Positions 9,093 to 18,575 of a stretch of 64,000 bases of DNA are shown here, piece after piece. A program made the translations under genes and the position numbers. This stretch comes from Shewanella amazonensis SB2B (GTDB lineage Bacteria; Pseudomonadota; Gammaproteobacteria; Enterobacterales; Shewanellaceae), in contig NC_008700.1 in the NCBI RefSeq assembly GCF_000015245.1, positions 3,608,501 through 3,672,500 on the forward strand, read 5' to 3'. The stretch's first letter is position 1; every line of letters begins with the position of its first letter. A model generated the notes under the pieces. That model made no database searches, had not been told where the DNA came from, and saw only the letters and a program-made list of their open reading frames with translations.

Positions 9093-11363
9093 TTACAAGG
9101 CGGGGGTATCCCCTTCCCCCAGCTCGACACTGTCAACCCGCTGCAGGCCCCTTGGCAGCTTGGCACCGCGTCGGCCACGCTCACCCCGGTAATGCTCGAG
9201 ATCGGAACTCTTCAGCGTCAGCTTACGTTTGCCAGCCCACAGGGTCACGGCCGAGTCGGCTGGCACCAGGTGCAGGTGTATCAACAGCTCTTCTCGGTTT
9301 TTGGCCCGTTCACTGGGGATACCGATAATCTTATTGCCCTTACCTTTCGCCAGCTGCGGCAGCGCATCCAGTCCAAAGACCAGCATGCGGCCTTCATTGG
9401 TGATGGCCAAAATGGAGGGATTGGCGTCTTTGTCAACCCGACGGGGGGCCAACGCCTTGGCGCCGGATGGCAAACTGAGCAGCGCCTTACCCGCCTTGTT
9501 ACGGGAAATCATATCGGCAAAAGAGCAGACAAAACCATAACCTGCGTCACTGGCGAGCAGGTAGTGGTGCTGCTCTTCACCCAGGAGCACATGCTCCATG
9601 GTTTCGCCAGGCGCCAGATTAAAGCGAGTGGTAATGGGCTCGCCCTGACTTCTCGCCGACGGCAGGGTGTGGGTATCGGTTGAGAAGGCTCGGCCAGAGC
9701 TGTCGATAAACACACTCTGCTGGTTGCTGCGCCCTTGCGCCGCACACAGGAAGCCATCGCCCGCTTTATAAGACAGAGCACCTGCGTCTATATCGTGGCC
9801 CTTTGCACAGCGTACCCAACCCTTTTCAGAAAGCACAACTGTCACAGGCTCGGTGGGCAGCAACTCCTGTTCGGTAAGGGCGCGGGACTCGCCACGCACG
9901 ACCAGAGGCGAGCGGCGATCGTCACCGTAGGTTTCGGCATCCTTTTCCAGTTCTTTCTTGATCAGGGTCTTGAGACGACGCTCCGACCCCAGGATCTGCT
10001 CCAGCTTATTGCGCTCTTCTTCAAGCTCGCTTTGCTCGGCTTTGATTTTCATCTCTTCGAGCTTGGCCAAATGGCGCAACTTGAGTTCCAAAATGGCCTC
10101 GGCCTGACGGTCCGACAGCCCGAAACGCGCCATCAGCTCAGCCTTGGGCTCATCGTGGAAGCGAATGATTTCAATCACTTCATCGATGTTAAGGAAGGCA
10201 ATCATCAGGGCTTCGAGGATGTGCAGCCTTGCCAGCACCTTGTCCAGACGGAATTGCAGACGGCGACGTACAGTTTCGGTACGGAAAACCAGCCACTCGG
10301 CCAGCATGTCCTTCAGGCCTTTTACCTTGGGACGGCCATCCAGGCCAATCACATTCAGGTTAACCCGGTAGCTCTTTTCAAGCTCGGTGGTCGCAAACAG
10401 GTGGGCCATCAGCTGTTCCACATCCACCCGATTAGAACGTGGTACCAACACCAGTCGCACCGGATTTTCGTGGTCGGATTCGTCGCGCAAATCCGTCACC
10501 ATCGGCAGCTTTTTCGCCTGCATCTGAGCCGCAATTTGCTCGAGGATCTTACTGGAGCTGGCCTGATGCGGCAGCGCAGAAATCACCACCTCACCGTTTT
10601 CCATCTCGTAAACAGCGCGCATCCTGATGGAGCCACGGCCGGACTCATAAATCTTGGCGATTTCATCGGCGGGGGTAATGATTTCCGCCTCTGTGGGATA
10701 ATCAGGACCCGGTACGAGCTCCATCAAGCGCTTAAGCTCAGTGGCGGGATTATCAATTAACTCGATACAGGCTCGCGTCAGTTCCCGGGCGTTGTGGGGC
10801 GGTATATCCGTCGCCATACCCACAGCAATACCGGTTACCCCGTTAAGCAGAATGTGGGGCAAGCGGGCCGGCAACACCTTGGGCTCTTTCATGGTGCCGT
10901 CAAAGTTGACGCCCCAATCCACAGTGCCCTGGCCGAGCTCAGAGAGCAGTACCTCAGAGAAGCGCGACAGCCGCGCTTCTGTATATCGCATGGCCGCGAA
11001 GGACTTAGGATCGTCAGGAGCACCCCAGTTACCCTGACCATCCACCAGCGGATAGCGGTAGGAAAACGGCTGCGCCATCAGCACCATGGCTTCGTAACAG
11101 GCACTGTCACCGTGGGGGTGATATTTACCCAGCACGTCACCCACCGTACGGGCAGATTTCTTGTGCTTCGACTGGGCATTAAGGCCCAGTTCACTCATGG
11201 CATAGACGATACGTCTTTGCACCGGTTTGAGGCCATCACCAATATGGGGAAGGGCCCGGTCCATGATTACGTACATGGAATAGTTGAGATAGGCCTCTTC
11301 GGTGAAGCGCCTCAAGGGCATTTGCTCCACACCATCCAGGCTTAAGTCAATGGCGTCACTCAT
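9093..11363 (-). CDS. parC: DNA topoisomerase IV subunit A
   Basis: A 756-aa type IIA topoisomerase breakage-reunion subunit, which decatenates daughter chromosomes together with ParE. The active-site Tyr127 lies in AAMRYTEARLS, and the N-terminal block around residues 47-92 contains LKPVQRR and GKYHPHGD. In the quinolone-resistance region Ser87 and Glu91 match the wild-type E. coli Ser80 and Glu84, so no classic target mutation is present. The length suits ParC rather than the longer GyrA. The start overlaps the stop of the upstream dehydrogenase by four bases, so it should be translated in the parE operon. Confidence 0.96.
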   Translation of the reverse strand: MSDAIDLSLDGVEQMPLRRFTEEAYLNYSMYVIMDRALPHIGDGLKPVQRRIVYAMSELGLNAQSKHKKSARTVGDVLGKYHPHGDSACYEAMVLMAQPFSYRYPLVDGQGNWGAPDDPKSFAAMRYTEARLSRFSEVLLSELGQGTVDWGVNFDGTMKEPKVLPARLPHILLNGVTGIAVGMATDIPPHNARELTRACIELIDNPATELKRLMELVPGPDYPTEAEIITPADEIAKIYESGRGSIRMRAVYEMENGEVVISALPHQASSSKILEQIAAQMQAKKLPMVTDLRDESDHENPVRLVLVPRSNRVDVEQLMAHLFATTELEKSYRVNLNVIGLDGRPKVKGLKDMLAEWLVFRTETVRRRLQFRLDKVLARLHILEALMIAFLNIDEVIEIIRFHDEPKAELMARFGLSDRQAEAILELKLRHLAKLEEMKIKAEQSELEEERNKLEQILGSERRLKTLIKKELEKDAETYGDDRRSPLVVRGESRALTEQELLPTEPVTVVLSEKGWVRCAKGHDIDAGALSYKAGDGFLCAAQGRSNQQSVFIDSSGRAFSTDTHTLPSARSQGEPITTRFNLAPGETMEHVLLGEEQHHYLLASDAGYGFVCSFADMISRNKAGKALLSLPSGAKALAPRRVDKDANPSILAITNEGRMLVFGLDALPQLAKGKGNKIIGIPSERAKNREELLIHLHLVPADSAVTLWAGKRKLTLKSSDLEHYRGERGRRGAKLPRGLQRVDSVELGEGDTPAL

Positions 11364-12535
11364 GGTTGCTCTTCCTGCGTTGGCGCCTCTTCTTCGGCTT
11401 CATGCCTGTAGAAGAACCGGTAAACGTTGCCTTTCAAATCGTCTGAGATAAACAGTGAACCGTCGGCGCCCAATGCCATGCCATAGGGGCGGGCAACCGG
11501 AAACTCACCATCCAGAAAGCTTATCAGTGTCTCGCGGCGCTTTACTTCGCCCTTATCCAGGGTCAGGACGACTATCTGGTAGCCAATTTTGCTCGAGCGG
11601 TTCCAGGAGCCGTTTTCTGCCACCAGCAACTGGTTATGATATTCCGCCGGGAATTGCTCGCCGCGATAAAACAGCATCCCCATGGGAGACACGTGAGCTG
11701 GCAGCTCATAAACCGGGCTCACAACCTTGAGGTTTTCAGGCTTTTCGTAGGCAGGCTCAATCACATCGCTGGCATGCACATAGGGAAACCCATAGTGCAT
11801 ACCCTTGATATCGATTCGGTTTATTTCATCCGGAGGCAGGTTGTCACCCATCCAGTCGCGGCCTATATCGGCAAACCACAGCTTGCCATCTTGCGGATCC
11901 CAGTCCATACCGCGCACGGTTCGTACCCCGGTCGCTATCTGCTCACTGGCACCGGTATCCACATCGATGGCAATAACAGAGCCAAACGGTGATTCAGACT
12001 CACACACGTTACAGGGTGAGCCTATGGCGATATAAAGTCTGCCATCGGGACCAAACGCCATATAGCGGGCACTCTTTTTGGTATCGCCGGGGAGTTTGGA
12101 GTAAATCTCTTTGGGGCGGCCAGGGCGGCGAAGGCGCTGCTCAATTTCTTCATAACGCAGGATTTTTTCATCCAACGCCACATAAAGATGACCCTTGTGA
12201 AAAGCGATGGCCTCAGGATTATCCAGGCCTTTACCCACAACATAGCGGCGATCCACTCGCCCGTCGTTGTTGCTGTCGACCAGGGCCGTGATGGTGCCGC
12301 CTTTGCCGGAGCCCACAAACAGGGTGCCATTATCACCGACGGCAAGCTGCTTGGCATCCTCAAGCTCCGAGGCATATTGGGTGATACCAAAGCCCTTGGT
12401 GACGGTAATTGTCATCGTTTGCTCGGCCTGGGTCTGCGTCGCTATACAGGCGAGGCAGGCAATCAGCATGCGGCCGAGGTGTGTATTACTCAACATTCTC
12501 TTTAGCCTGTTATCGTTATCATGGGCAGGCAACAT
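11360..12535 (-). CDS. PQQ-type soluble aldose/sorbosone dehydrogenase-like protein, exported
   Basis: A 391-aa six-bladed beta-propeller of the GSDH/sorbosone dehydrogenase family, enzymes that oxidise sugars with pyrroloquinoline quinone. Family-like stretches include ARYMAFGPDGRLYIAIGSPCN, VRGMDWDPQDGKLWFADIG and RPYGMALGADGSLFISDD. A signal peptide (MLIACLACIATQTQA) implies a periplasmic protein. I kept the start at 12535 because it overlaps the parE stop by one base (TGATG); the ATG at 12496 would put the signal peptide nearer the N-terminus. It sits between parE and parC with overlaps on both sides, an odd partner for topoisomerase genes. No PQQ synthesis genes are in view. Confidence 0.85.
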   Translation of the reverse strand: MLPAHDNDNRLKRMLSNTHLGRMLIACLACIATQTQAEQTMTITVTKGFGITQYASELEDAKQLAVGDNGTLFVGSGKGGTITALVDSNNDGRVDRRYVVGKGLDNPEAIAFHKGHLYVALDEKILRYEEIEQRLRRPGRPKEIYSKLPGDTKKSARYMAFGPDGRLYIAIGSPCNVCESESPFGSVIAIDVDTGASEQIATGVRTVRGMDWDPQDGKLWFADIGRDWMGDNLPPDEINRIDIKGMHYGFPYVHASDVIEPAYEKPENLKVVSPVYELPAHVSPMGMLFYRGEQFPAEYHNQLLVAENGSWNRSSKIGYQIVVLTLDKGEVKRRETLISFLDGEFPVARPYGMALGADGSLFISDDLKGNVYRFFYRHEAEEEAPTQEEQP

Positions 12536-14421
12536 CAGATGATTGCCAGATCGCCTTTGGTTTCAAGCCAAGTTTTTCTGTCGCCGGAGCGCTTTTTCGC
12601 CAGCAACATGTCCATCAGCGCGACGGTATCGTCACTGTCGTCTATGGTCAGCTGCACCAGGCGACGGGTGTTAGGGTCCATGGTGGTCTCACGCAGCTGT
12701 AACGGGTTCATTTCACCCAGTCCTTTAAAGCGCGTTACCTGAGGTTTGCCTTTTTTGCCTTCGGCGGCGATCCTGTCGAGGATCCCCTGCTTTTCCGACT
12801 CATCGAGGGCGTAGTATACCTCTTTACCTATATCGATACGGAACAGCGGCGGCATGGCGATGTACACATGGCCACGCTCCACGAGTACCCGGTAGTGCTT
12901 GAGGAAGAGTGCACACAACAAGGTAGCAATGTGCAATCCATCCGAGTCGGCGTCGGCCAGAATACACACCTTACCGTAACGCAGCTCAGAAATATCATCG
13001 CTGTCAGGGTCGCAGCCGATGGCCACGGAGATATCGTGTACTTCCTGAGATGCCAATACCTGTGAAGCCTCAACCTCCCAGGTATTCAAAATCTTGCCCC
13101 GCAGCGGCATGATGGCCTGAAACTCGCGATCCCGTGCCTGTTTGGCACTGCCACCTGCCGAATCCCCTTCCACCAAAAAGAGTTCTGAGGTCATGGGGTC
13201 CTGACCACTGCAGTCGGTTAGCTTGCCGGGCAAGGCTGGCCCTGCCGTGACCTTTTTACGGGCGACTTTCTTGGCCGCCTTCATACGCTTCTGGGCGTTG
13301 GAGATACACATCTCCGCCAGCATTTCCGCCAAATCCGTATGGGAGTTCAGGTACAGGGAAAACGCGTCGCGAACGATGCCGGACACAAAGGCCGCGCTCT
13401 GACGGCTGGAGAGTTTTTCCTTGGTCTGACCGGCAAACTGGGGATCCTGCATCTTGATGGATAAAATGAACGCCGTTTTATCCCAGATATCTTCAGGACT
13501 GAGTTTTATTCCGCGGGGAATGAGGTTTCGAAACTCACAAAACTCCCGCATGGATTCCAGCAGCCCCTGACGGAAGCCATTCACGTGGGTGCCACCCAGC
13601 GGGGTGGGGATCAGGTTTACATAACTTTCGGCAAGATATTCGCCGCCCTCGGGTAACCAGGTAATAGCCCAGTCTGCAGCCTCATTATTACCGGCAAAAC
13701 TGCCCACAAAGGGCTCTTGAGGCAGCATGGGGGCATCGCCCACGGCACTCTTTAAGTAATCCGTCAGCCCGGCCTCGAAGTACCATTCATGCACTTCACC
13801 GGTTTGCTTGTTGGTAAATTTGATTCTGAGCCCGGGGCAGAGTACTGCCTTGGCTTTAAGCAGATGGATCAGCTTGGTAATGGAGAAATTGGGTGAATCG
13901 AAATAGCTTGGCTCCGGCCAGAAATGCACACGGGTACCCGTATTACGCCGGCCGCAGGTACCGGTCACGGTCAGGCTTTCCACCTTATCACCGTGCTCGA
14001 AGGCCATGTCGTAGACCTGAGCATCCCGACGCACTGTGATTTCAACCCGGCGCGACAGGGCGTTTACTACCGAAATGCCCACACCGTGTAAACCACCGGA
14101 AAACTGGTAGTTTTTATTGGAAAATTTACCACCGGCGTGGAGTTTGGTGAGAATGAGTTCAACCCCGGGAATGCCCTCTTCCGGGTGGATATCCACCGGC
14201 ATACCCCGACCGTCGTCGATGACCTCGAGGGAATTGTCCGTTTGCAGAATAACATCAATACGACTTGCGTGTCCCGCCAGCGCCTCGTCCACACTGTTGT
14301 CTATGACTTCCTGTCCCAGGTGATTGGGACGTGTGGTATCGGTGTACATACCGGGACGGCGCTTTACCGGCTCAAGGCCGTTCAGCACCTCAATGGCATC
14401 AGAATTGTATAGGTTGGTCAT
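12535..14421 (-). CDS. parE: DNA topoisomerase IV subunit B
   Basis: A 628-aa ATPase subunit of topoisomerase IV. The N-terminal GHKL fold shows EVIDNSVDEAL (Mg-ATP Asn), DDGRGMPVDIHP and GGLHGVGISVVNALS. The central TOPRIM domain shows EGDSAGG and DADSDG, which bind the catalytic metals. The length matches E. coli ParE rather than the longer GyrB. It lies downstream of nudF-yqiB-cpdA-yqiA, the E. coli order, and its stop overlaps the next start by one base. Confidence 0.97.
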   Translation of the reverse strand: MTNLYNSDAIEVLNGLEPVKRRPGMYTDTTRPNHLGQEVIDNSVDEALAGHASRIDVILQTDNSLEVIDDGRGMPVDIHPEEGIPGVELILTKLHAGGKFSNKNYQFSGGLHGVGISVVNALSRRVEITVRRDAQVYDMAFEHGDKVESLTVTGTCGRRNTGTRVHFWPEPSYFDSPNFSITKLIHLLKAKAVLCPGLRIKFTNKQTGEVHEWYFEAGLTDYLKSAVGDAPMLPQEPFVGSFAGNNEAADWAITWLPEGGEYLAESYVNLIPTPLGGTHVNGFRQGLLESMREFCEFRNLIPRGIKLSPEDIWDKTAFILSIKMQDPQFAGQTKEKLSSRQSAAFVSGIVRDAFSLYLNSHTDLAEMLAEMCISNAQKRMKAAKKVARKKVTAGPALPGKLTDCSGQDPMTSELFLVEGDSAGGSAKQARDREFQAIMPLRGKILNTWEVEASQVLASQEVHDISVAIGCDPDSDDISELRYGKVCILADADSDGLHIATLLCALFLKHYRVLVERGHVYIAMPPLFRIDIGKEVYYALDESEKQGILDRIAAEGKKGKPQVTRFKGLGEMNPLQLRETTMDPNTRRLVQLTIDDSDDTVALMDMLLAKKRSGDRKTWLETKGDLAII

Positions 14422-14476
14422 GGCGCACGTTATTCTTCGTTATTCAGGCCATGGTGCGGCCCTGCGAGTCGGTTTG

Positions 14477-15052
14477 TCAAGGTAACTCTAAAAAAGCGGC
14501 GATATCCGGTAATTGCCGCTCAAAACCCACAAAACTGTGGTCTCCACCGGGTTCTATCAACATCCGGCAGCAATAGTATTTGCCAAGGGCCAGTCGGTAA
14601 TCCAGCACCTCGTCACCGGTTTGTAATAATACAAAAAAACGGTCCGGATTGGCTATGGCAGCAACATCATAGCGCTTGAGGGCTTCGCGGTGAGATGGCA
14701 ACACCAGATAGTCTTCACCGGTGTAAGGATTATGCTGTGGCCCCAGAAAGGCTTCAAAGAGATCGTAAGGCGAGACCGCAGGATTGATCAGTGCCGCCTT
14801 GCCACCGTAGGTTTCAGCAAGATAAGTGGCAAAAAAGCCGCCGAGAGACGAGCCGATAAATCTCAGTGGTTCCCCCCTTGCCTTGGCCTCTTCTGTTATC
14901 TCACACAAAAGCGCGACAGCCCGCTCAATATCAGTGGGTAATTGGGGCTGCACCAAGCGAACACCGGGATGGTTCGCGGCAATAAAGTTGGCACTCTGTA
15001 GGCCTTTGTCAGACTGCGGGGAGCTGTTGAATCCGTGAATATAAAGCAGCAT
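14477..15052 (-). CDS. yqiA: YqiA-type alpha/beta-hydrolase (esterase)
   Basis: A 191-aa small alpha/beta-hydrolase beginning MLLYIHGFNSSPQS, with nucleophile Ser69 in the elbow GSSLGG and a C-terminal GGDHSF that supplies the catalytic His. E. coli YqiA has esterase activity on short-chain substrates, but its physiological substrate is unknown. It lies between cpdA and parE with short gaps (28 and 55 bp), as in E. coli, so co-transcription with parE is likely. Confidence 0.92.
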   Translation of the reverse strand: MLLYIHGFNSSPQSDKGLQSANFIAANHPGVRLVQPQLPTDIERAVALLCEITEEAKARGEPLRFIGSSLGGFFATYLAETYGGKAALINPAVSPYDLFEAFLGPQHNPYTGEDYLVLPSHREALKRYDVAAIANPDRFFVLLQTGDEVLDYRLALGKYYCCRMLIEPGGDHSFVGFERQLPDIAAFLELP

Positions 15053-15080
15053 ACATCCTCAGGCTGCGGTTTGCTGAACC

Positions 15081-15920
15081 TCAGTAACCGCTGGAGCTGT
15101 GGTCCGGCGCAAAGCGATTACCCGGCACACGGTAAACATGTGTATGAATGCTACCATCGCTCAAAAGCTCCAGCAAACGGTAGCCAGGCTGCAGATGATC
15201 GAGGGCAAAGTAAGGTGACTTGGGTTTGAATTGAATACAGGTAGATGGGGTGGCCATCAGTGGTAGCTGGCCATTGGCCGTGGCATACACTTCATCCACG
15301 GCCTGATGCACATGGCCCCAGAGAATGCCCTTCACCTGAGGGTATGCAGACACCCTGGCGAGAAAGTCACTGCCGTTATCCATACAGTGCTGATCGAGCC
15401 AGGCGCAATCCATCAGAATGGGATTATGGTGCATCACAAGCAGCGTATGGTGGTTCGGGTATGCTGCGATGGCCTGGTCGATGAGGGAGAATTGCAGCTC
15501 CCCCATATGGCCTCCGGGCTTTCCCCGCACGGTACTGTCCAGCATCAGAATATGCCAGTTCCCAATCAGAATTCGCTGCTGCCCGAAGACCCTGGGACCC
15601 TGCATATGCAGGTTCATGACCCTTGGATCGTCATGGTTTCCGGGCAAATAATGGCAAGGTAGACCAAGAAATTCGATGGCCTGAACGAAGTTACGGTAAG
15701 AATCCGGAGTGTAATCCTGACTGATGTCACCGGTGGCGAGCATCAGGTGCGCGGGATAATGGGTGGCATTCAGGGTATTGAGCACAGCCGCCAGGCTCTG
15801 ACTGGTGTTCACGCCCAGCAGTTGTCCGTCGTTGCTGGCAAATAAATGTGGATCGGTGATCTGCACCAGACGCGCAGCTTCCCCTTCTGCCAACGAATAT
15901 TCAACAGCCTCTTTCAGCAC
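15081..15920 (-). CDS. cpdA: 3',5'-cyclic-AMP phosphodiesterase
   Basis: A metallophosphoesterase of about 279 aa that hydrolyses cAMP to AMP and so limits CRP signalling. Metal-binding motifs appear in order: ITDPHL, GDISQD, GNHDD, MHHNP and GHVHQ. The end matches CpdA well (ATPSTCIQFKP followed by PGYRLLEL). I prefer the GTG at 15920, which gives an N-terminus as long as E. coli CpdA. The frame is open to a TTG at 15935 directly after the yqiB stop. Its place between yqiB and yqiA is conserved. Confidence 0.94.
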   Translation of the reverse strand: MLKEAVEYSLAEGEAARLVQITDPHLFASNDGQLLGVNTSQSLAAVLNTLNATHYPAHLMLATGDISQDYTPDSYRNFVQAIEFLGLPCHYLPGNHDDPRVMNLHMQGPRVFGQQRILIGNWHILMLDSTVRGKPGGHMGELQFSLIDQAIAAYPNHHTLLVMHHNPILMDCAWLDQHCMDNGSDFLARVSAYPQVKGILWGHVHQAVDEVYATANGQLPLMATPSTCIQFKPKSPYFALDHLQPGYRLLELLSDGSIHTHVYRVPGNRFAPDHSSSGY

Positions 15921-15935
15921 TATGTTTACCCACAA

Positions 15936-16355
15936 TTAAGACCGGACAACCGACTGATATCGACAACCAATCTTCAATAACTCTTCCAGGAATGCATTGA
16001 CCTGGTACTTTTCATCACTTTGGTACATTCGCAAATTGGGGTAATCATACACCGCACTGAGAAGTGAAAACTGCCGACCAGTTAACACTTCTGCTAATTT
16101 AGCATCATGATAAATCCGAACCAATACCTTAGGGTCTTCAATTAGTGGTGTTTTTCCAAGTGGGCGGGAAATTTCGACCAATTGGGTGTAGCGGGTATTT
16201 TCCACCAGCGTGATTTTAAGGATGCCGTTGCTGCCACGGACACTGGCGGGAGCATCCATGGCCAGCGCTGAGGGTAGCCAGCGCAGCAACAAGGCATAGT
16301 TTCGGCCACACAAGGCCAAAAAGCCGTTGAGATCCGGCTGATATCGCGCTTTCAC
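15936..16355 (-). CDS. yqiB: DUF1249 protein YqiB
   Basis: A soluble protein of about 139 aa of the DUF1249 family, function unknown, found in the nudF-yqiB-cpdA cluster of many gammaproteobacteria. The conserved start region reads YQPDLNGFLALCGRNYALL. I prefer the GTG at 16355 (VKARYQPDL), with AAGGG seven bases upstream. A TTG at 16370 that overlaps the nudF stop is the alternative. cpdA follows immediately, so the four genes probably form one message. Confidence 0.88.
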   Translation of the reverse strand: MKARYQPDLNGFLALCGRNYALLLRWLPSALAMDAPASVRGSNGILKITLVENTRYTQLVEISRPLGKTPLIEDPKVLVRIYHDAKLAEVLTGRQFSLLSAVYDYPNLRMYQSDEKYQVNAFLEELLKIGCRYQSVVRS

Positions 16356-16366
16356 TCCCTTGCCCT

Positions 16367-16981
16367 TCAAAGGTCACTCCGCATCAGCTTATGTCGGTTT
16401 AACTCAAGCCACTGCAGACCAAGCACAGTTGAACCATTATCGATTTCGCCACTTTCCACCATGGCATAGGCGGCTTCGCGGCTCATCACGTGCACCCGAA
16501 TATCTTCATGCTCATGGGCAAGGCCATGGAGGCCTTCCGCCTGACTGGCATCGACTTCAGCCAGAAAACAATAAAAGCGCTCGCTGCAGCCCCCGGGACT
16601 GGAGAGATAACTGCCAATGGGCAGCATCCGCGATGCAGTAAGCCCCGCCTCTTCCATTAACTCTCTGCGTGCCACGTCTTCGGCCGACTCCCCGTCCTCC
16701 ATCATGCCAGCCACCAACTCCAGCAACCAAGGGAATTCAGAGGTTTCCAGTGCCGGAAACCTGACCTGTTCAATCAGGACCACCTGGTCAGTCACCGGAT
16801 CATAGGGCAACACCACAACAGCGTGACCACGTTCAAACACTTCCCGCGAGACGACCTCACTCCAGCCGCCGGCAAACAGACGATGGCGAAACTGATACCT
16901 GACCATCTTGAAAAAACCCTGATACAGGGTGCTCGAGCCCAGTACTTCAATGTCTTCACGACTGAAGAGTCTGTTAAACAT
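16367..16981 (-). CDS. nudF: ADP-ribose diphosphatase (Nudix hydrolase)
   Basis: A 204-aa Nudix enzyme that splits ADP-ribose into AMP and ribose 5-phosphate. The Nudix box is complete: G-x5-E-x7-RE-x2-EE-x-G is seen as GMMEDGE then RRELMEEAG. The ATG at 16981 (MFNRLFSRED) is preceded by AAGGAG six bases away, which decides it over the in-frame ATG at 17008. It heads the leftward nudF-yqiB-cpdA-yqiA-parE-parC run and diverges from tolC, as in E. coli. Confidence 0.95.
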   Translation of the reverse strand: MFNRLFSREDIEVLGSSTLYQGFFKMVRYQFRHRLFAGGWSEVVSREVFERGHAVVVLPYDPVTDQVVLIEQVRFPALETSEFPWLLELVAGMMEDGESAEDVARRELMEEAGLTASRMLPIGSYLSSPGGCSERFYCFLAEVDASQAEGLHGLAHEHEDIRVHVMSREAAYAMVESGEIDNGSTVLGLQWLELNRHKLMRSDL

Positions 16982-17073
16982 TCGCTGCTCCTTGACGAGG
17001 TGATTCACTTATTATCATGGGATTCGCACAAAGATTTAAAATAAAATCTGTTACACTTCGGGTTTGACTCAAA

Positions 17074-17103
17074 AATGGTTGATTTTTTAGTATTTCAACC
17101 ATT
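17074..17103. repeat. 30-bp inverted repeat between nudF and tolC
   Basis: Arms of nine bases, AATGGTTGA at 17074-17082 and TCAACCATT at 17095-17103, are perfect inverted copies separated by 12 AT-rich bases. It lies in the divergent control region, 92 bases from the nudF start and 115 bases from the tolC start. It could be an operator for either gene. The spacing (21 bp centre to centre, two helical turns) suits a dimeric regulator. Confidence 0.45.
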
Positions 17104-17218
17104 AACTTTTAGCTGTTTCGGGAAGCGTCGGGAAGCGCGAACCGCCCGGGTATAAGGGCATACCAGTTTAACCCAGTTATTACCCCCCTCGGGGAGAATG
17201 TCTCAATAAGGACAGCCA

Positions 17219-18517
17219 ATGAAATTCAAGTTCAGCTCTCTGTGTGCCGCCATCGCTCTGGCAGCCAGTGCATCCAGCGTTCAAGCCGACGACTTGCTGC
17301 AAATCTATCAGCAAGCTCTGACCAATGACCCTCTGGTGCTGCAGGCTCAGGCTCAGCGAAATGCGTTATACGCGCAAATCGAAGAAAACCGCGCTCCCCT
17401 GCTGCCCACCATCAGTGCCAATGTCGGTTACGATAAGGCCTGGAAAGACCCATCCGAAGACTCCGATGGCTTTACCGGTGGCGTCAAATTAACTCAGGTG
17501 ATTTATGACCACAGCGCCTGGGTTGGCCTGTCGCTGGCAGAAAAAGCCGCAGCGCAAGCCGATGCCGCCTATGCATCCGCACTGCAAAACCTCATCACCC
17601 GTGTGACCAAGGCCTACTTTGACGTGCTCAAGGCCAAGGATAACTATGAGTTCCAGGGCGCCGAGAAGCGCGCTATCGAGCGCCAGCTTGAGCAGACCAA
17701 ACAGCGTTTTGCCGTAGGTTTGACCGCCATGACGGATGTACACGAAGCACAGGCGCAATATGACCTGGCTTCAGCCACCGAAATTCTGGCTGAAAATACC
17801 CTGTCAAACAGCTATGAGGCGCTGCGTGAAATCACAGGTATCGACCATAAGTCTATCAACGTTCTGGACACCAATCGTTTCAGTGCTGCCGCCCCAGCGC
17901 CTGCCGCTCCCAATGAGTGGATCAAGATGGCAGAGAACAACAGTACAGACCTGCTGACTCAGCGCATTGGTAAAGACATCGCCGAAGAGACCATTTCCCT
18001 CTACAAAGCGGGTCACTACCCATCGTTAAGCTTGAGCGCAGGTTACACCAAGGGCTTTGAGCAGACCCCTGGTCCTGACTATGACAACAGCTCTATCGGC
18101 GTGACTCTGTCTATCCCTATCTTTGAAGGCTTCAAAGTTACCTCCAAAGTAGAACAGGCCCAGTATAAGTATGTGGAAGCCAGTGAGAAGCTAGAGCAGA
18201 CTTATCGCCGCGTGGTGAAGGATGTACGTAACAACTTCAACAACGTTGGTGCCTCCATAAGCTCTATCCGTGCTTACGAGCAATCCGTGCTGTCTTCAGA
18301 AAGTGCGCTCGGTGCCACTCAGTCTGGTTTCGAAGTGGGCACCCGTACCATAGTTGACGTGCTCAACCGTACCCGTGACCTCTACGACTCCAAACGTAAG
18401 CTGTCTGACGCGCGTTACAGCTACATCAGCTCGGTGCTGGCCCTGAAGCAAGCCGCAGGCACCCTGAACGAAGATGATGTGATTGCCATCAACAACGGTT
18501 TGAAGGCTGCAGAGTAA
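17219..18517 (+). CDS. tolC: Outer-membrane efflux channel TolC
   Basis: A 432-aa outer-membrane factor that forms the trimeric exit duct for RND and ABC efflux pumps and type I secretion. It has a clear signal peptide ending SSVQA and then DDLLQIYQQALTNDP, typical of TolC. The two internal OEP repeats are rich in Ala and Gln and predicted to be helical. Conserved pieces include NLITRVTKAYFDVLKAKD and VGTRTIVDVLNRTRDLYDSK. AAGGACAG precedes the ATG. A strong terminator follows, so it appears monocistronic. The divergent partner nudF is the same in E. coli. Confidence 0.97.
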   Translation: MKFKFSSLCAAIALAASASSVQADDLLQIYQQALTNDPLVLQAQAQRNALYAQIEENRAPLLPTISANVGYDKAWKDPSEDSDGFTGGVKLTQVIYDHSAWVGLSLAEKAAAQADAAYASALQNLITRVTKAYFDVLKAKDNYEFQGAEKRAIERQLEQTKQRFAVGLTAMTDVHEAQAQYDLASATEILAENTLSNSYEALREITGIDHKSINVLDTNRFSAAAPAPAAPNEWIKMAENNSTDLLTQRIGKDIAEETISLYKAGHYPSLSLSAGYTKGFEQTPGPDYDNSSIGVTLSIPIFEGFKVTSKVEQAQYKYVEASEKLEQTYRRVVKDVRNNFNNVGASISSIRAYEQSVLSSESALGATQSGFEVGTRTIVDVLNRTRDLYDSKRKLSDARYSYISSVLALKQAAGTLNEDDVIAINNGLKAAE

Positions 18518-18529
18518 TCACAACCAGTA

Positions 18530-18560
18530 TAAAAAAACCGCCTGATGGCGGTTTTTTTAT
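18530..18560. terminator. Bidirectional terminator between tolC and the TIGR04219 gene
   Basis: The stem AAAACCGCC-TGAT-GGCGGTTTT has A and T tracts on either side and lies between two converging genes. Confidence 0.92.
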
Positions 18561-18575
18561 TGCGCTGATACTGAC

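Noticed and set aside
9735..10760. 341-aa open frame on the + strand
   Set aside because: It lies wholly antisense to parC, which has complete domains; the frame is a by-product of codon bias.
17123..17140. Direct repeat GGGAAGCG-TC-GGGAAGCG upstream of tolC
   Set aside because: Only two short copies; too little to call a binding site, although it may add to tolC control.
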